Shown here: piece after piece, positions 55,200 to 64,000 of the stretch
Layout of the letters: every line of letters starts with the position of its first letter
Position numbering within the stretch: the stretch's first letter is position 1
Source of the DNA: Pyropia yezoensis
Lineage: Eukaryota > Rhodophyta > Bangiophyceae > Bangiales > Bangiaceae
Length of the DNA: 64,000 bases
NCBI GenBank assembly: GCA_009829735.1
Contig: CM020620.1
Location: forward strand, 11,839,420 to 11,903,419
Direction: 5' to 3'
Position numbers and translations under genes: made by a program
The notes under the pieces: generated by a model
The model's database searches: none
Seen by the model: the letters and a program-made list of their open reading frames with translations, nothing else
Told to the model about the DNA's origin: nothing

Positions 55200-57790
55200 G
55201 GCGACAGGCGCCGGCGGCGGCGGGCCGCGGCGCCCGCGCCCACCCGCCCCGCAGCCGCCGCCCTGCTCACCCTCCTCCACTGGCCTCGCGAGGGTGCCCT
55301 GGCGGAAGTGCTCGGCCAGGTCACCCTTTTTCTCTCCACCGCACGCCACCCTCTTCCTTCTTCTCTTTCCCCCTCCCCCCCCCCGTTCCCTGACTTGGTC
55401 TAGGGCGGCAAGGGGGGGGGGGGTGTCCTTGCGACGGCGGGGCGCAGCTGTCGCTCCCTCCGCCAAGCCCCCGTCCCTTCCTCCCACCGCCGTCGCCCCC
55501 CCCCTGCTCCTCCTGCCCGTGGGGGCCTCTCTTGTTCATCCCGTGCGTGTGTCTGCGTGTTATTTATTTTATGGAGCGAGTAGCCGTCGGGGAGGCCCGG
55601 GGCTCACCATCTACAGCAAGCCAACTCTCTCTTGTCGTTAGGATATACGGTACTCTACTTCTTTTCATGTCTATCCCTTTGCCTCTCTGTCTGTGCTACC
55701 CGCCACTGCAGTGGCAGTCGGCATGTGGCACCGCAGCGCGGCCAGCCGAGCAGTTGGCGGGTGGCACAGGTGGGGGCGTAGCTGTGCATCCGGATGGCAG
55801 ACATCCGAGCACGTGCCCCCTTCTTTCATTGCAAAACCCGCCACCACTTCGGCTCTGCCCCGTTGCAGCAGGGGACGTCGGAACGGGGCAACCGCCGCTC
55901 GAGTCTGGGATTGAATTGGAAAGCGCGAGGTGTCGGCAACGCCGCGAACGCAGGAGGGGGGAGTGGGTCGCCCTCTTTTCCTTGGTTGCGGCCCGACGGC
56001 GGTGGCTTGCGCCGGCACCGACCTGGTCCCACTAGCTGTTTTCGGCCGCAAGGGCACGTCGCTTGTGTCGATTAGCCCGTCTCGTCCCTGGCGGTGGAGA
56101 TGAGGAGCGGGGGTGGGTGCGCGCCGGAGACGTCCACACAGAAGGCGGCACTGTGAAGAGAGCGTGCGCCGCAGGGAAGGACAACATGTGGAAAAAGGTC
56201 TCTTTCTGTGAAGGGCGCCTGGGGTGGCCTGGAGCGCCGCGGGTGGTTGTCCCTGCTCTTCCCTTCCCTCCTTCCGTGGACGGCAGTGGGGGCGGCGTCT
56301 CCCGCCCGGTTCCCCCCCATCCCGCCACAGGGACTGGTGCTCGCTCCCCCGGCCACGGGAGCGGCGGCTACTTCAGCGCACAGCAGCCCCGTTGGCCTCC
56401 CCGTCCTGTATCGACTTCGCCGCCGCGGGGCCCGCCCGCCACGCATGCGCGCAGCCGCCAGGCCGACCCCTGCACACAAGGTCGACGACTGCTGTCGGTT
56501 GACAAGGGCCGGGGCCCGTGCAGAAATACACACTGTAGTTAACAAACTCCTGTCTCTTTTCATTCAGTCAGCGGCGGGCGCCGCGGCGCCGCGGCCGCCA
56601 CTGCCGTCCGTCTTGTCCTGGCGGCCACCTCCACCCTTCCCGATGCCGCGGCCGTCGCCGCCGCCGTCGCCACTTTGGGCGCCCTCGCCGTCGCCGCCGC
56701 GGTCGCCGCCTCGGTCACCGCCGTGGGCGCCGCCGCGGTTGCTGCTGCGGGTGCTGTCGCCGTCGGCGCCACGGGTGCCCGTGCGGTCGCCACCGCGGAT
56801 GCCGCCGCGGTCTCCGCCGCGGGTGCCGCTGCCGTCGCCGCCGCGGTCGATACTCCAGCTGCCGCCGCGGTCTCAGCCGCAGGCGCCACCTCAGCTGCCG
56901 CCGAGGTCACCGCCGCGGACGCCGCCGCGGTCGCCGTCCCGGTCGCCGTCCCAGTCGCCGCCCGCACAGCCGCGCCGTGTGGCGGGCGGTGGCGCTGCCG
57001 CAGCTGCCGCCGCCCCGTCCCCGTGCCCCCCCCCCCCGGCGTCCCCCCCCCACTCCTCTTCGACCTTCGCTGCTGGTGCGGCCGTGCATGGCTCCCCGCC
57101 GCCGCACGGCGCGACCGTGTACGGCTCCCCGCCCCCGCCGAGCGACCCTCTGCTGCCACGCACGTGCGCGCTGCCGCCGATGGGGTGGCGGCGGCTGGCG
57201 CAGCCGCCGCCGCCAGCGGCGGCGGCCACCGCCCCGGCGGTGGCGCCAGCGCCGGTGTCGCGGCCGGCGTCGCCGCGGGCGTCGCCGCCGGCATCGGTGA
57301 CGGCAGAGGCGGCGGCGGCCGCGGCGGCGGCGGCGGCGGCACGGCGTCACCAGTCCCCGCCATGGTGGTGTGCGCCGCCGCCGCCACCCGAGCCGAGGGC
57401 GGCGGAACGGAGGGGCGGAAGTCCCCCGACGACACCGCCCGCGGCAGCGCCCGGCTGGCCGGCAGCGACGGATGCGGCAGGGAACGGCCGCGGCGCGGCC
57501 GCGCACGCGCCCGCGGCGGGCGGCGACTCCAACGCTGCTCGTCACCTTCCTCGCAGGCTTGTGTGCGTTGGAGCGGGAGGCGCTCGTCGCCGCCGTGGCC
57601 GCCGCGAGGGAGTCGCCTAGGGAGGGGGGCGGCGGCCGGCCGGCCGATGCCGCCGCCACGGCGGCGCAGGGCGTCGGGCGCGTGGGGGGAGGGGGCGGCC
57701 GCCGCCGCCGTCGCGCCGGCCGCCGCCACCGTCGCGCCGGCCGCCTGGCCACAGAGCAGACGGCCGAGGTGGAGTGCCGGGGAAAGATGT
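55200..57790. other. Spacer, then CGC/CCG-rich low-complexity region
   Basis: 55540-56560 is mixed sequence with no supported gene. 56560-57350 is trinucleotide-rich and open in several frames on both strands. A plus-strand stretch at about 57513-57690 (PTLLVTFLAGLCALEREALVAAVAAAR) looks like a real helical segment and could be an exon end, but it cannot be tied to a start. Confidence 0.3.
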
Positions 57791-57826
57791 CGCTCAGAAA
57801 TATACAAACTAAAAAAAATGAAAATG

Positions 57827-58984
57827 TCAAAGAAGAGATGCGACATATCCCTCAGCCCACGCCGAAAACATAACCAATAACGTAGCTTTTGAGATGTCCC
57901 CATCGTCAGATCGCCACGAGCACAGGCGTTCCGCGACATCGGCAGGAGAAAAGGCACCACACATCAGTGCGAAGCCCGTCAAGTGACTGTCTGTCGCGCT
58001 TTTCACGACACGACCAGTCAGTCCTGTGTGCGTCTCGGCGAAATCAGGCCCGTGCACGCTGGCCTTTGCCTGCTCAGCGACGCCGCGAGAGCTCCAAACC
58101 ACCCGCCGGTCAGGAGGGACCAATGGCAGGGCAGAGGCAAACCGAGCACGTTGCCCGGGTCCCCAGCCGCTCAGGTTGCCACTGTGATCTGGTGCCATCG
58201 ACGCGCCTTCGCCGCTAGACGCGGCAGGGTCACGAGAGCGACCCCTCAACTCTGTCGCGAGCGCATCAGCCTTGATCCGCTTGGCCGCCCTCGCAGCAAT
58301 CGAGAGCGACTGCGCTGAGGACGCTGGTCCAATGGTAGACTTGGCCGGAAGAGAGCCGCCTCCACTGCTGCTCTCGCGCCGAATCTGCTCTGCGGCAGCC
58401 AGGGCAGCATTAACAGCGCTCATTCCCGCTTTCCTGCCGCCTATCGCCAACTCATGCGCCCGCTTGTTGGATTTGTGCATCGTGCTTGATTTGATCTCCC
58501 CTTGTCCAATCAAATCGATCGTGTCCGCGGGGGAAGAGCCAACCGCAAAGAGGTTGCCAGCCATCAAACCGACAGACGATGCCTTGACTTGCCGCTCGTT
58601 GAACCTGGCTGCGCAGCCGGCTCGGATGCCAGCACACATGCTTGCGGCCTTGGTATCGTCCTTGTTTCGGCAGACGAAGTCGATGCCCTTCATGGGCCCT
58701 GCGCTGGCTCGTCTCGTGATGGACCGTCCCTTCGACATCTCGTTGATGGCGTAGCGCTCCGCGTCGAGCTCGAGGGTGTCGCTGTCATGACCAATGTCGT
58801 GACACTTGGCGCACTTTCGCGCATGAGAGCACTTGAGGTTGGTGCAGGGCACATCTGGCCCAGGGGGTCGAAACGGATGATCGGCCGGCAGCCCCCGGAC
58901 ACACCGAAACTTGCGCATGGAGCATGAGCGCTGGTTGTGGCCAAACTGTGTAGAGTCCAGCCCGCAAAGAAAGCACCGAACCAT
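57827..58984 (-). CDS. Cys-rich zinc-finger protein of the transposon (385 aa)
   Basis: Companion gene of the transposase; no named family recognised. The ATG at 58984 is the first in a frame that is open, without ATG, back through the inverted arm. The N-terminus has C4-x2-C7-x8-H16-x4-C21 (knuckle-like), then C28, and a second cluster CTNLKCSHARKCAKCHDIGH (C-x4-C-x5-C-x2-C-x4-H). Basic SKGRSITRRASAG follows, then Ala/Ser-rich helical segments (SAVNAALAAAEQIRRES, SLSIAARAAKRIKADALATEL) and a C-terminal globular region ending AWAEGYVASLL. A DNA- or RNA-binding helper of transposition is a reasonable guess from position only. Stop TGA. Confidence 0.65.
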   Translation of the reverse strand: MVRCFLCGLDSTQFGHNQRSCSMRKFRCVRGLPADHPFRPPGPDVPCTNLKCSHARKCAKCHDIGHDSDTLELDAERYAINEMSKGRSITRRASAGPMKGIDFVCRNKDDTKAASMCAGIRAGCAARFNERQVKASSVGLMAGNLFAVGSSPADTIDLIGQGEIKSSTMHKSNKRAHELAIGGRKAGMSAVNAALAAAEQIRRESSSGGGSLPAKSTIGPASSAQSLSIAARAAKRIKADALATELRGRSRDPAASSGEGASMAPDHSGNLSGWGPGQRARFASALPLVPPDRRVVWSSRGVAEQAKASVHGPDFAETHTGLTGRVVKSATDSHLTGFALMCGAFSPADVAERLCSWRSDDGDISKATLLVMFSAWAEGYVASLL

Positions 58985-59090
58985 CTTAGACCGCCCGAAA
59001 AGTTCGCAGGATGCGTCGATACACACGCCGTGACACGTAGCAATCGGCTTGCACCAGCACGGGGACGCAGACAAAAAGCGTCGCGGGGGA

Positions 59091-59600
59091 CCGCGGGGCG
59101 GCAGGAGCACAGGAGGGGGGCGGGTCGCAGTGACGGCGCCGTGTGGAGCAGGGGGTGAGGAAGCAGAGGCAGCAGCACGAACGCCGCCAGGAAGGTCTAG
59201 GGTCACCACTGCAGGTATGAGGTGGGCGTGTGGTGCGGAATGGATGGACTGGTGGTGGCTGGAAGAAAAACAGAGGTTATAAGCTTTTTTCGGGGGTCTG
59301 ACGGCCCCGCTGGGGCCCTCGCACGCCCGCCCGTGCACCACGCGCAGCGCACAAAAAGTGGGTTCTGGGGGTGCTTCTGGCCATGGTGTGCCGGATGTAG
59401 CGCATGCGGCGCCCGTGGGCGCACGCCGGCCGCGCTGCGCCCAGACAGACAGTGGGAGAGGCTGTCATGCCACTTTTTCGAGCCGACAAACATTTTCCGC
59501 ATCGGGAGAGATCATGATTGCCCCCAAGCGCGACAAACGTGTCAGTCGCTGACACGAAGCCCAGAATCGTGCACGGACAATGATGATGTACATGACACAC
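59091..59600 (-). repeat. Inverted promoter arm, left copy
   Basis: Nearly the reverse complement of 60255-60755. It supplies the upstream region and leader of the zinc-finger gene. It contains a palindrome GTGTCAGCGACTGACAC (near 59543-59559) and a TATA element. Confidence 0.85.
59277..59282 (-). promoter_or_regulatory. TATA element for the zinc-finger gene
   Basis: TTATAA (cagaggTTATAAgctttttt on the plus strand), about 293 bp before the ATG at 58984; conserved at the mirror position in the right arm. Confidence 0.5.
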
Positions 59601-59667
59601 ACAGCTGCAAAAGAGGGACGCCGAATGCGGACAATCATCTGCCTTCCTACTCTGTGAGTGTGCGCAG

Positions 59668-60230
59668 ATGCCGCCGAAAGCAGGTGGCCGCAAGCGCCTC
59701 ATGCTGTGTCAGAGTTCCCATAGCACTCTCCCGTGCACAGATGCAGCGCACAGAATGTCGTGGCGTCCCCGCAGATGCGGAGCAGACAGCTCGGAAAGCG
59801 ATCCGACTGGTGATTGTGCAAACAAAAAATATGGAAAATCCGAACTCATGGTGCTCATGCACCACCGGCCCTCTCCTGTCTTTGTGTGTGCGCAGATGCC
59901 GCCGAAAGCAGGTGGCGGCGGGCTCCTCATGCTGTGTCAGAGCTCCCATAGCACTCTCCCGTGCACAGATGCAGCGCACAGAATGTCGTGGCGTCCCCGC
60001 AGATGCGGAGCAGACAGCTCGGAAAGCTATCCGACTGGTGATTGTGCAAACAAAAAATATGGAAAATCCGAATTCATGGTGCTCATGCACCACCGGCCCT
60101 CTCCTGTCTTTGTGTGTGCGTAGATGCCGCCGAAAGCAGGTGGCGGCAGGCTCCTCATGCTGTGTCTGAGTTCTCGTAGCACTCTCCTATGCACAGATGC
60201 AGCGCACAAAATGTCGTGGCGTCTCCACAA
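59668..60230 (+). repeat. 227-bp tandem repeat (2.5 copies) between the promoters
   Basis: Copies start at 59668, 59895 and 60123 (gatgccgccgaaagcaggtgg) with few differences; the third is truncated at about 60230. Plus frames through it (such as 59668-60123) are repeats of one another and not supported as genes. Confidence 0.85.
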
Positions 60231-60254
60231 ATTGTCAGGCCTTTGTGTCGTGTT

Positions 60255-60755
60255 CACTATGATTGTCCGTGCATGATTCTGGGCTACGTGTCAGCGACTG
60301 ACACGTTTGTCGCGCTTGGGGGCAATCATGATCTCTCCCGATGCGGAAAATGTTTGTCGGCTCGAAAAAGTGGCATGACAGCCTCTCGCACTGTCTGTCT
60401 GGGCGCAGCGCGGCCGGCGTGCGCCCACCGGCGCCGCATGCGCTACATCCGGCACACCATGGCCAGAAGCACCCCCAAAACCCACTTTTTGTGCGCTACG
60501 CGTGGTGCACGGGTGGGCGTGCGAGGGCCCCAGCGGGGCCGTCAGACCCCCGAAAAAATCTTATAACCTCTGTTTTTCTTCCAGCCACCACCAGTCCATC
60601 CATTCCGCACCACACGCCCACCTCATACCTGCCGTGGTGACCCTAGACCTTCCTGGCGGCGTTCGTGCTGCTGCCTCTGCTTCCTCACCCCCTGCTCCAC
60701 ACGGCGCCGTCACTGCGACCCGCGCCCCTCCCGTGCTCCTGCCGTCCCTCGTTCC
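60255..60755 (+). repeat. Inverted promoter arm, right copy
   Basis: Mirror of 59091-59600. A 99-codon frame (60341-60640) is kept in both arms, but the few differences between arms change amino acids, so I treat the arms as regulatory DNA and not coding. Confidence 0.85.
60561..60566 (+). promoter_or_regulatory. TATA element for the transposase gene
   Basis: TTATAA (aaaaaatcTTATAAcctctg), about 286 bp before the ATG at 60847; mirror of 59277-59282. Confidence 0.5.
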
Positions 60756-60846
60756 CCCAGGACCCTGACGCCCCCCGTCCGAGGTGCTGCCAGCTGCTGG
60801 TCGAGGATTGGCGTTGTTTCCGACACCCGTCTATTGCCGAGACGTC

Positions 60847-61875
60847 ATGTTTTCCGAGGACCTGCGCTTGGTGGCGATAGCGATGATTGAACGTGGATCT
60901 TCCGGAAAGGAGGTCTGTGATGTGATTGGCTGCAAGGGCGCCGCACTGGCCCGCTGGTTGAGGGACTATCGTGCGACGGGCACCGTTTGGCCGACGCCAG
61001 AACGGCGCAACTCCCACGCGGATGGACTTCAGTTCAACGAGGAACTACATCGGGCCATGGTTTGGCTGATCGATCAAGACCCTACGGCCACCCTCAAGGA
61101 CAATGTCAGAGTATTGGATGAGCTAGGCATCCTGGCCGAGGACGAATTCGCCGGCCTACAGTGCAGCACAGCGTCGCTCTCGCGATACTTCCGGCGGATG
61201 GGATTTACTCGCAAGGTAATCGAGCGCCTGTTTCAAGAGCGGAATGAAGCGGCACGTCTACATCACTGCCAGCTCATGAGGCAGATACCCAGGCGGTGCA
61301 TCATATCCGTTGATGAGACCCACACGGATGGCGGGGATGTCTTTCTCAAGCGAGGATGGGCCCCACGGGATGAGCCAATGCGGATGCTGGATCGTGATCC
61401 AAGGTCGGTCCCACGGACGAGTACGACCATGGCAATCTCGGGATTGGGCAACATTGAGGCGGTGCATACGTGCGTCCTCGGCCCCGCTTTGACCTCAGCT
61501 GATTGGCTCATCTTCTGTCAAACCTTGGTGCCCCAGATGAACGTGTTCTTGGAGGGTCACCCATGGGACGATCAACCGGACAACTGCATTCTACTGTTTG
61601 ATAACGCTCCGATTCACGATGCTGCTGGCGATGCATTCCTCGAGGCAAACGGTGTTCACTTCATCCGCCTGCCGCCGTATTCGCCGGATCTTCAGCCAAT
61701 TGAGGGGGTCTTTAATGATCTCAAGTGCTACATCCGCCGGCTGGTGCACGACGATCCCACACTGTTGGATCATCCGCTGCACCTGCAGGCGTTGGCGGCT
61801 GTTCTTATCACGGAGCGGCAGATTTCCGGTCAGTTTCATCGTGTTGAGAAGGTGATCGAGTCGATCTGTGAGTAG
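60847..61875 (+). CDS. DDE transposase, IS630/Tc1-mariner superfamily (342 aa, apparently intact)
   Basis: Cut-and-paste transposase. The N-terminal helix-turn-helix spans about residues 3-50 (LRLVAIAMIERGSSGKEVCDVIGCKGAALARWLRDY), followed by a second helical DNA-binding segment to about 140. The catalytic triad is D156 (ISVDETHTDG), D252 (LLFDNAPIH) and E286 (PYSPDLQPIEGVF). There are 33 residues between the second Asp and the Glu, one fewer than the common DD34E. The RGWAPRDEP motif after D156 is also typical. The ATG at 60847 (gacgtcATG) is the first after the shared leader; an earlier GTG-initiated extension runs into the arm. No stop or frameshift, so the element could be active or recently active. 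Stop TAG. Confidence 0.9.
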   Translation: MFSEDLRLVAIAMIERGSSGKEVCDVIGCKGAALARWLRDYRATGTVWPTPERRNSHADGLQFNEELHRAMVWLIDQDPTATLKDNVRVLDELGILAEDEFAGLQCSTASLSRYFRRMGFTRKVIERLFQERNEAARLHHCQLMRQIPRRCIISVDETHTDGGDVFLKRGWAPRDEPMRMLDRDPRSVPRTSTTMAISGLGNIEAVHTCVLGPALTSADWLIFCQTLVPQMNVFLEGHPWDDQPDNCILLFDNAPIHDAAGDAFLEANGVHFIRLPPYSPDLQPIEGVFNDLKCYIRRLVHDDPTLLDHPLHLQALAAVLITERQISGQFHRVEKVIESICE

Positions 61876-61944
61876 CACATTTTCGGAAATGGGTGAGAGA
61901 GGAACTTCAGTATATTATTTTGTTTTTTCTGTGAGAGATCAAGC

Positions 61945-62790
61945 TCGTCCCCCTTTACGCGGGCTAAGCGGGCCCGGAGGAAGGGAGAGGAGGGAGGGGG
62001 GGAGGGGGCTGGACGGCTAGTGCCGGCTGCCGCGGGTCGCCGTCGGTTGGCGTCGCCGCGCCGGCGGCAGCCGGCGAGCTGATCACCCACCACCCCTGGC
62101 TTTTCGCCCCCCCCCGCAGAGGTATCAAGCGCTTCACGCTCGACGCGGGCCCGGTTGGCCCGTGGGAGGGGGAGGGTGGGGGAGGGAGGGGGGGGGGGGG
62201 CTGGACGGCCAGTGCCGGCTGCCGCGGGTCGCCGTCGGTTGGCGTCGCCGCGCCGGCGGCGGCCGGCGAGCTGATCACCCACCACCCCTGGCTTTTCGCA
62301 CCCCCCCGCAGAGGTGTCGGGCGCTTCACGCTCGACGCGGGCCCGGTTGGTCCGTGGGAGGGGGAGGGTGGAGGAGGGACGGGGGGGGAGTGTTGGACGG
62401 CTAGTGCCGGCGGCGGCGGGCCGCCTTCTGTTGGCGGCGCCGCGCCGGCGGCGGCCGCCGCGCTGGTCCCCTGCCACCCCTCGCTTTTGTCGCGCCCCCG
62501 CAGGGGCATCAAGCTCGTCACCCTTTACGCGGGCGAAGTGGGCCCGGGGGAGGGGGGGAGAGGGAGGGGGGGGGGGGCTGGACAGCCAGCGCGGGTGGCG
62601 GTGGGCCGCCGTCGGTTTGCGGCGCCGCGCCGGCGGCGGCCGGCGAGCTGGTCACGCTCCACCCCTAGCTTTTGACGCCCGCGCGCCGGGGCATCAAGCG
62701 CGTCACGCTTTAGGCGGGCTAAGTGGGCCCGGGGGAGAGAAGGGGAGGGAGTGGGGGGGGAGCTTGACGGCCAGCGCCGGCGGGGTGGTG
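61945..62790. repeat. ~185-bp minisatellite, about 4.5 copies
   Basis: The landmark (a/g)tcaagc(t/g)c(g/t)tcac recurs near 61950, 62126, 62316, 62509 and 62693, each followed by a cgggcccgg and poly-G stretch and then gccgcgccggcggcggccggcgagctg. Plus and minus frames here (such as 61836-62477 minus) are repeat-derived. Confidence 0.75.
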
Positions 62791-63082
62791 GCGGCCGCGG
62801 GTGTGGTCGCGTCGGTGTAGGCGGCCGCGCGGCGGTCAGCATGGATAATGGAGGGTGGATCATGCACACGATGGGACGCGGCGGCAGGAAGGGGAATGGC
62901 CGGCTTTGGGGAGGGCGGGAGGGGGGGGACGGAGGGAGGATGAGAACGATGGAGATGGGCGCGGAGGGGAGACGGGGGGTTGCGGCAGAAGATAATTGGG
63001 TGGAGGAGAAGCGCTGGCGGGATGAATTGGGCGGGGGGGGCGCGGGGGGGGCGCGGAGAAAGAGAACGCCAACGTTGATATG
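62791..63082. other. G-rich spacer next to the inverted LTR
   Basis: Purine-rich plus strand with frames on both strands and no domain. It is the genomic flank of the LTR at 63083. Confidence 0.3.
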
Positions 63083-63654
63083 TGTGGTATAAAACTCGAT
63101 CCTCTCAGACACGTGTCAATATCCCTCGGGGGAAAGGGACAGGTAACGCAGAAAGGGGAACTACGAGAATGGTATGCCTGTTGCCTCACGTGCCTGCTTG
63201 CAGGGCAAACAGATACGCACGGTAGTGCACACGGGGAAGAGGAAAGCAAACGCGCAGTTGTCTTTTTCCCTGAGGGCGCGGGCCGAGGGCGCCTCGCTGT
63301 CCCTCTTAACGTGCATCTGGGGGAACCCCGGCACGTTGGCCCGGTAGCCCCCCCATAACCCCGAGTGGCCCCGACCCGAGTCTAACCTCGTCAGGTCGGG
63401 GGCCACTATCACTACTAATTCTATTCCCACTCACTAATCTCACACTCAAATTCTCTCAAATCAAGTCCCTCACAAATATGCAAAAACACATCAGAAATCC
63501 CTCTCTCGCGTGTGGATAGCGTAGTCCACCGCATCCCAGTGCCGGGCACGGGCCACGGCCGCCAACCATCGCCACACGGCGGGCGTGTTCTGGCACCTGG
63601 TGCCCTCTGGTTGCAGTCCCGGGTCGGCGCCAAGTCGGGGCCAGGGATGCTACA
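63083..63654 (-). mobile_element. Diverged LTR of the array family, opposite orientation (572 bp)
   Basis: Read on the minus strand it runs TGTAGCATCC...TTATACCACA, exactly the span of the array LTR, with scattered substitutions throughout (for example the gtt-atgggg segment after the hairpin). The hairpin is conserved. Upstream on the minus strand is a polypurine tract, so this is the 3' LTR of an element whose interior lies to the right. Confidence 0.8.
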
Positions 63655-63670
63655 TAGCTCCCTCCCTAGT
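63655..63670 (-). other. Polypurine tract adjoining the LTR
   Basis: On the minus strand ctagggagggagcta ends directly at TGTAGC. A polypurine tract abutting the 3' LTR primes plus-strand synthesis in LTR retroelements. The array units lack it. Confidence 0.6.
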
Positions 63671-64000
63671 CCGGCACGTCCTCGGGCCGAACCAGGTGCC
63701 ACCGTGCACAGCCTCGAGCACGTCCACACCGGTGCCGAGGTCGAGCGTCTTCACCCGGTCACGATCACCTGCCCCGATTCTGCCCCCCCCCCTCCGCTCC
63801 TTCACCTTGGCCCTCTCGTTCCCCGGAGTCTGGACGGTGTGTCCAGTTCCGAGATCCAAGCTGGGCCCGTGGTTCCGGCGGCGAGTGTTGCGGAGGAGAA
63901 CTCGGGTCGTCGTGCCCCTCTCCTGCCTCCGGTTCCTCGGATGTCGGTGCCGGCGCCGGTCGCCACGGCGGGGACGGATCGAGTTCCCCCGGCTTCCGCG
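63671..64000 (-). other. Internal region of the retroelement (3' end), partial
   Basis: Minus-strand frame 63859-63650 ends at the TAG formed by the LTR's own TGTAG start. The product (RVKTLDLGTGVDVLEAVHGGTWFGP...) matches no pol domain I recognise. The element runs off the window. Confidence 0.4.

Larger units (their letters stand above)
57791..61945. mobile_element. Two-gene head-to-head DDE transposon (IS630/Tc1 superfamily)
   Basis: A minus-strand zinc-finger gene and a plus-strand DDE transposase diverge from a central region of two ~500-bp inverted arms around a 227-bp tandem repeat. Outer ends are approximate. Short AT-rich ends (57797-57815 and, inverted, 61913-61933) resemble each other weakly (AGAAA...ACAAA), but I could not fix terminal repeats. 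On the right a ~185-bp minisatellite begins at about 61945. Confidence 0.7.

Noticed and set aside
56208..57960. Overlapping 400-470-codon frames on both strands
   Set aside because: Trinucleotide repeat region; no frame is favoured by start or domain.
57791..61945. Precise terminal inverted repeats of the two-gene transposon
   Set aside because: Only weak AT-rich resemblance between 57797-57815 and inverted 61913-61933; not reported as TIRs.
1..64000. CRISPR arrays, rRNA and tRNA genes, bacterial operons
   Set aside because: The tandem repeats lack spacer/repeat structure of CRISPR, and I found no rRNA or tRNA signature. Gene contexts are eukaryotic.

Overview
The window is GC-rich nuclear DNA from a eukaryote. 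It carries intron-poor genes with good Kozak contexts, a secreted alpha-carbonic anhydrase, a bZIP factor, a Fanzor (eukaryotic TnpB-like) relic, LTR-element arrays and long poly-G/poly-C tracts. High GC together with uninterrupted genes fits a bangiophyte red alga (Porphyra/Pyropia-like) better than an intron-rich green alga. That placement is an inference, not a database match.

Layout. (1) 1-18,232: tandem array of a unit of about 1,418 bp, entered mid-unit at base 1. It has 13 LTR-like blocks of about 572 bp and 12 complete spacers, each with a leader and a 261-codon gag-position ORF. A diverged copy of the LTR lies in the opposite orientation at 63,083-63,654, next to a polypurine tract. 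The family is therefore an LTR retroelement and the array is an amplified, internally deleted derivative. (2) 18.3-22.8 kb: a small unrecognised minus-strand gene with a TATA box, then a 985-bp Tc1/mariner-type MITE. (3) 22.8-26.2 kb: bZIP gene (+), a strongly strand-skewed spacer, and a Ser/Pro/Ala-rich ORF (-). (4) 28.1-28.9 kb: secreted alpha-carbonic anhydrase (-), the best-supported host enzyme gene. (5) 33.2-37.3 kb: decayed Fanzor-type RuvC nuclease gene (-) with an N-terminal zinc-knuckle region. (6) 39.6-40.9 kb: SAP-domain protein frame interrupted by one TAG. (7) 41.5-45.5 kb: two homologous foldbacks in inverted orientation around a GC minisatellite. (8) 47.8-54.9 kb: inverted GC-minisatellite arms, a 74-bp TA-flanked hairpin, an assembly gap and poly-G/C runs. 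(9) 54.9-55.2 kb: expansin-like pseudogene. (10) 57.8-61.9 kb: two-gene DDE transposon with a zinc-finger gene (-) and an IS630/Tc1-type transposase (+), head to head, each with its own copy of an inverted promoter arm of about 500 bp. (11) 61.9-62.8 kb: minisatellite of about 185 bp, then the solitary diverged LTR.

The region is dominated by mobile elements. Only the carbonic anhydrase, the bZIP and perhaps two or three lineage-specific genes look like host genes. Much of 41-57 kb is CCG/GGC-repetitive, so open frames on both strands there are compositional and were mostly not annotated. Unit numbers in this annotation are numbered from the first complete spacer (848-1694 = unit 1).
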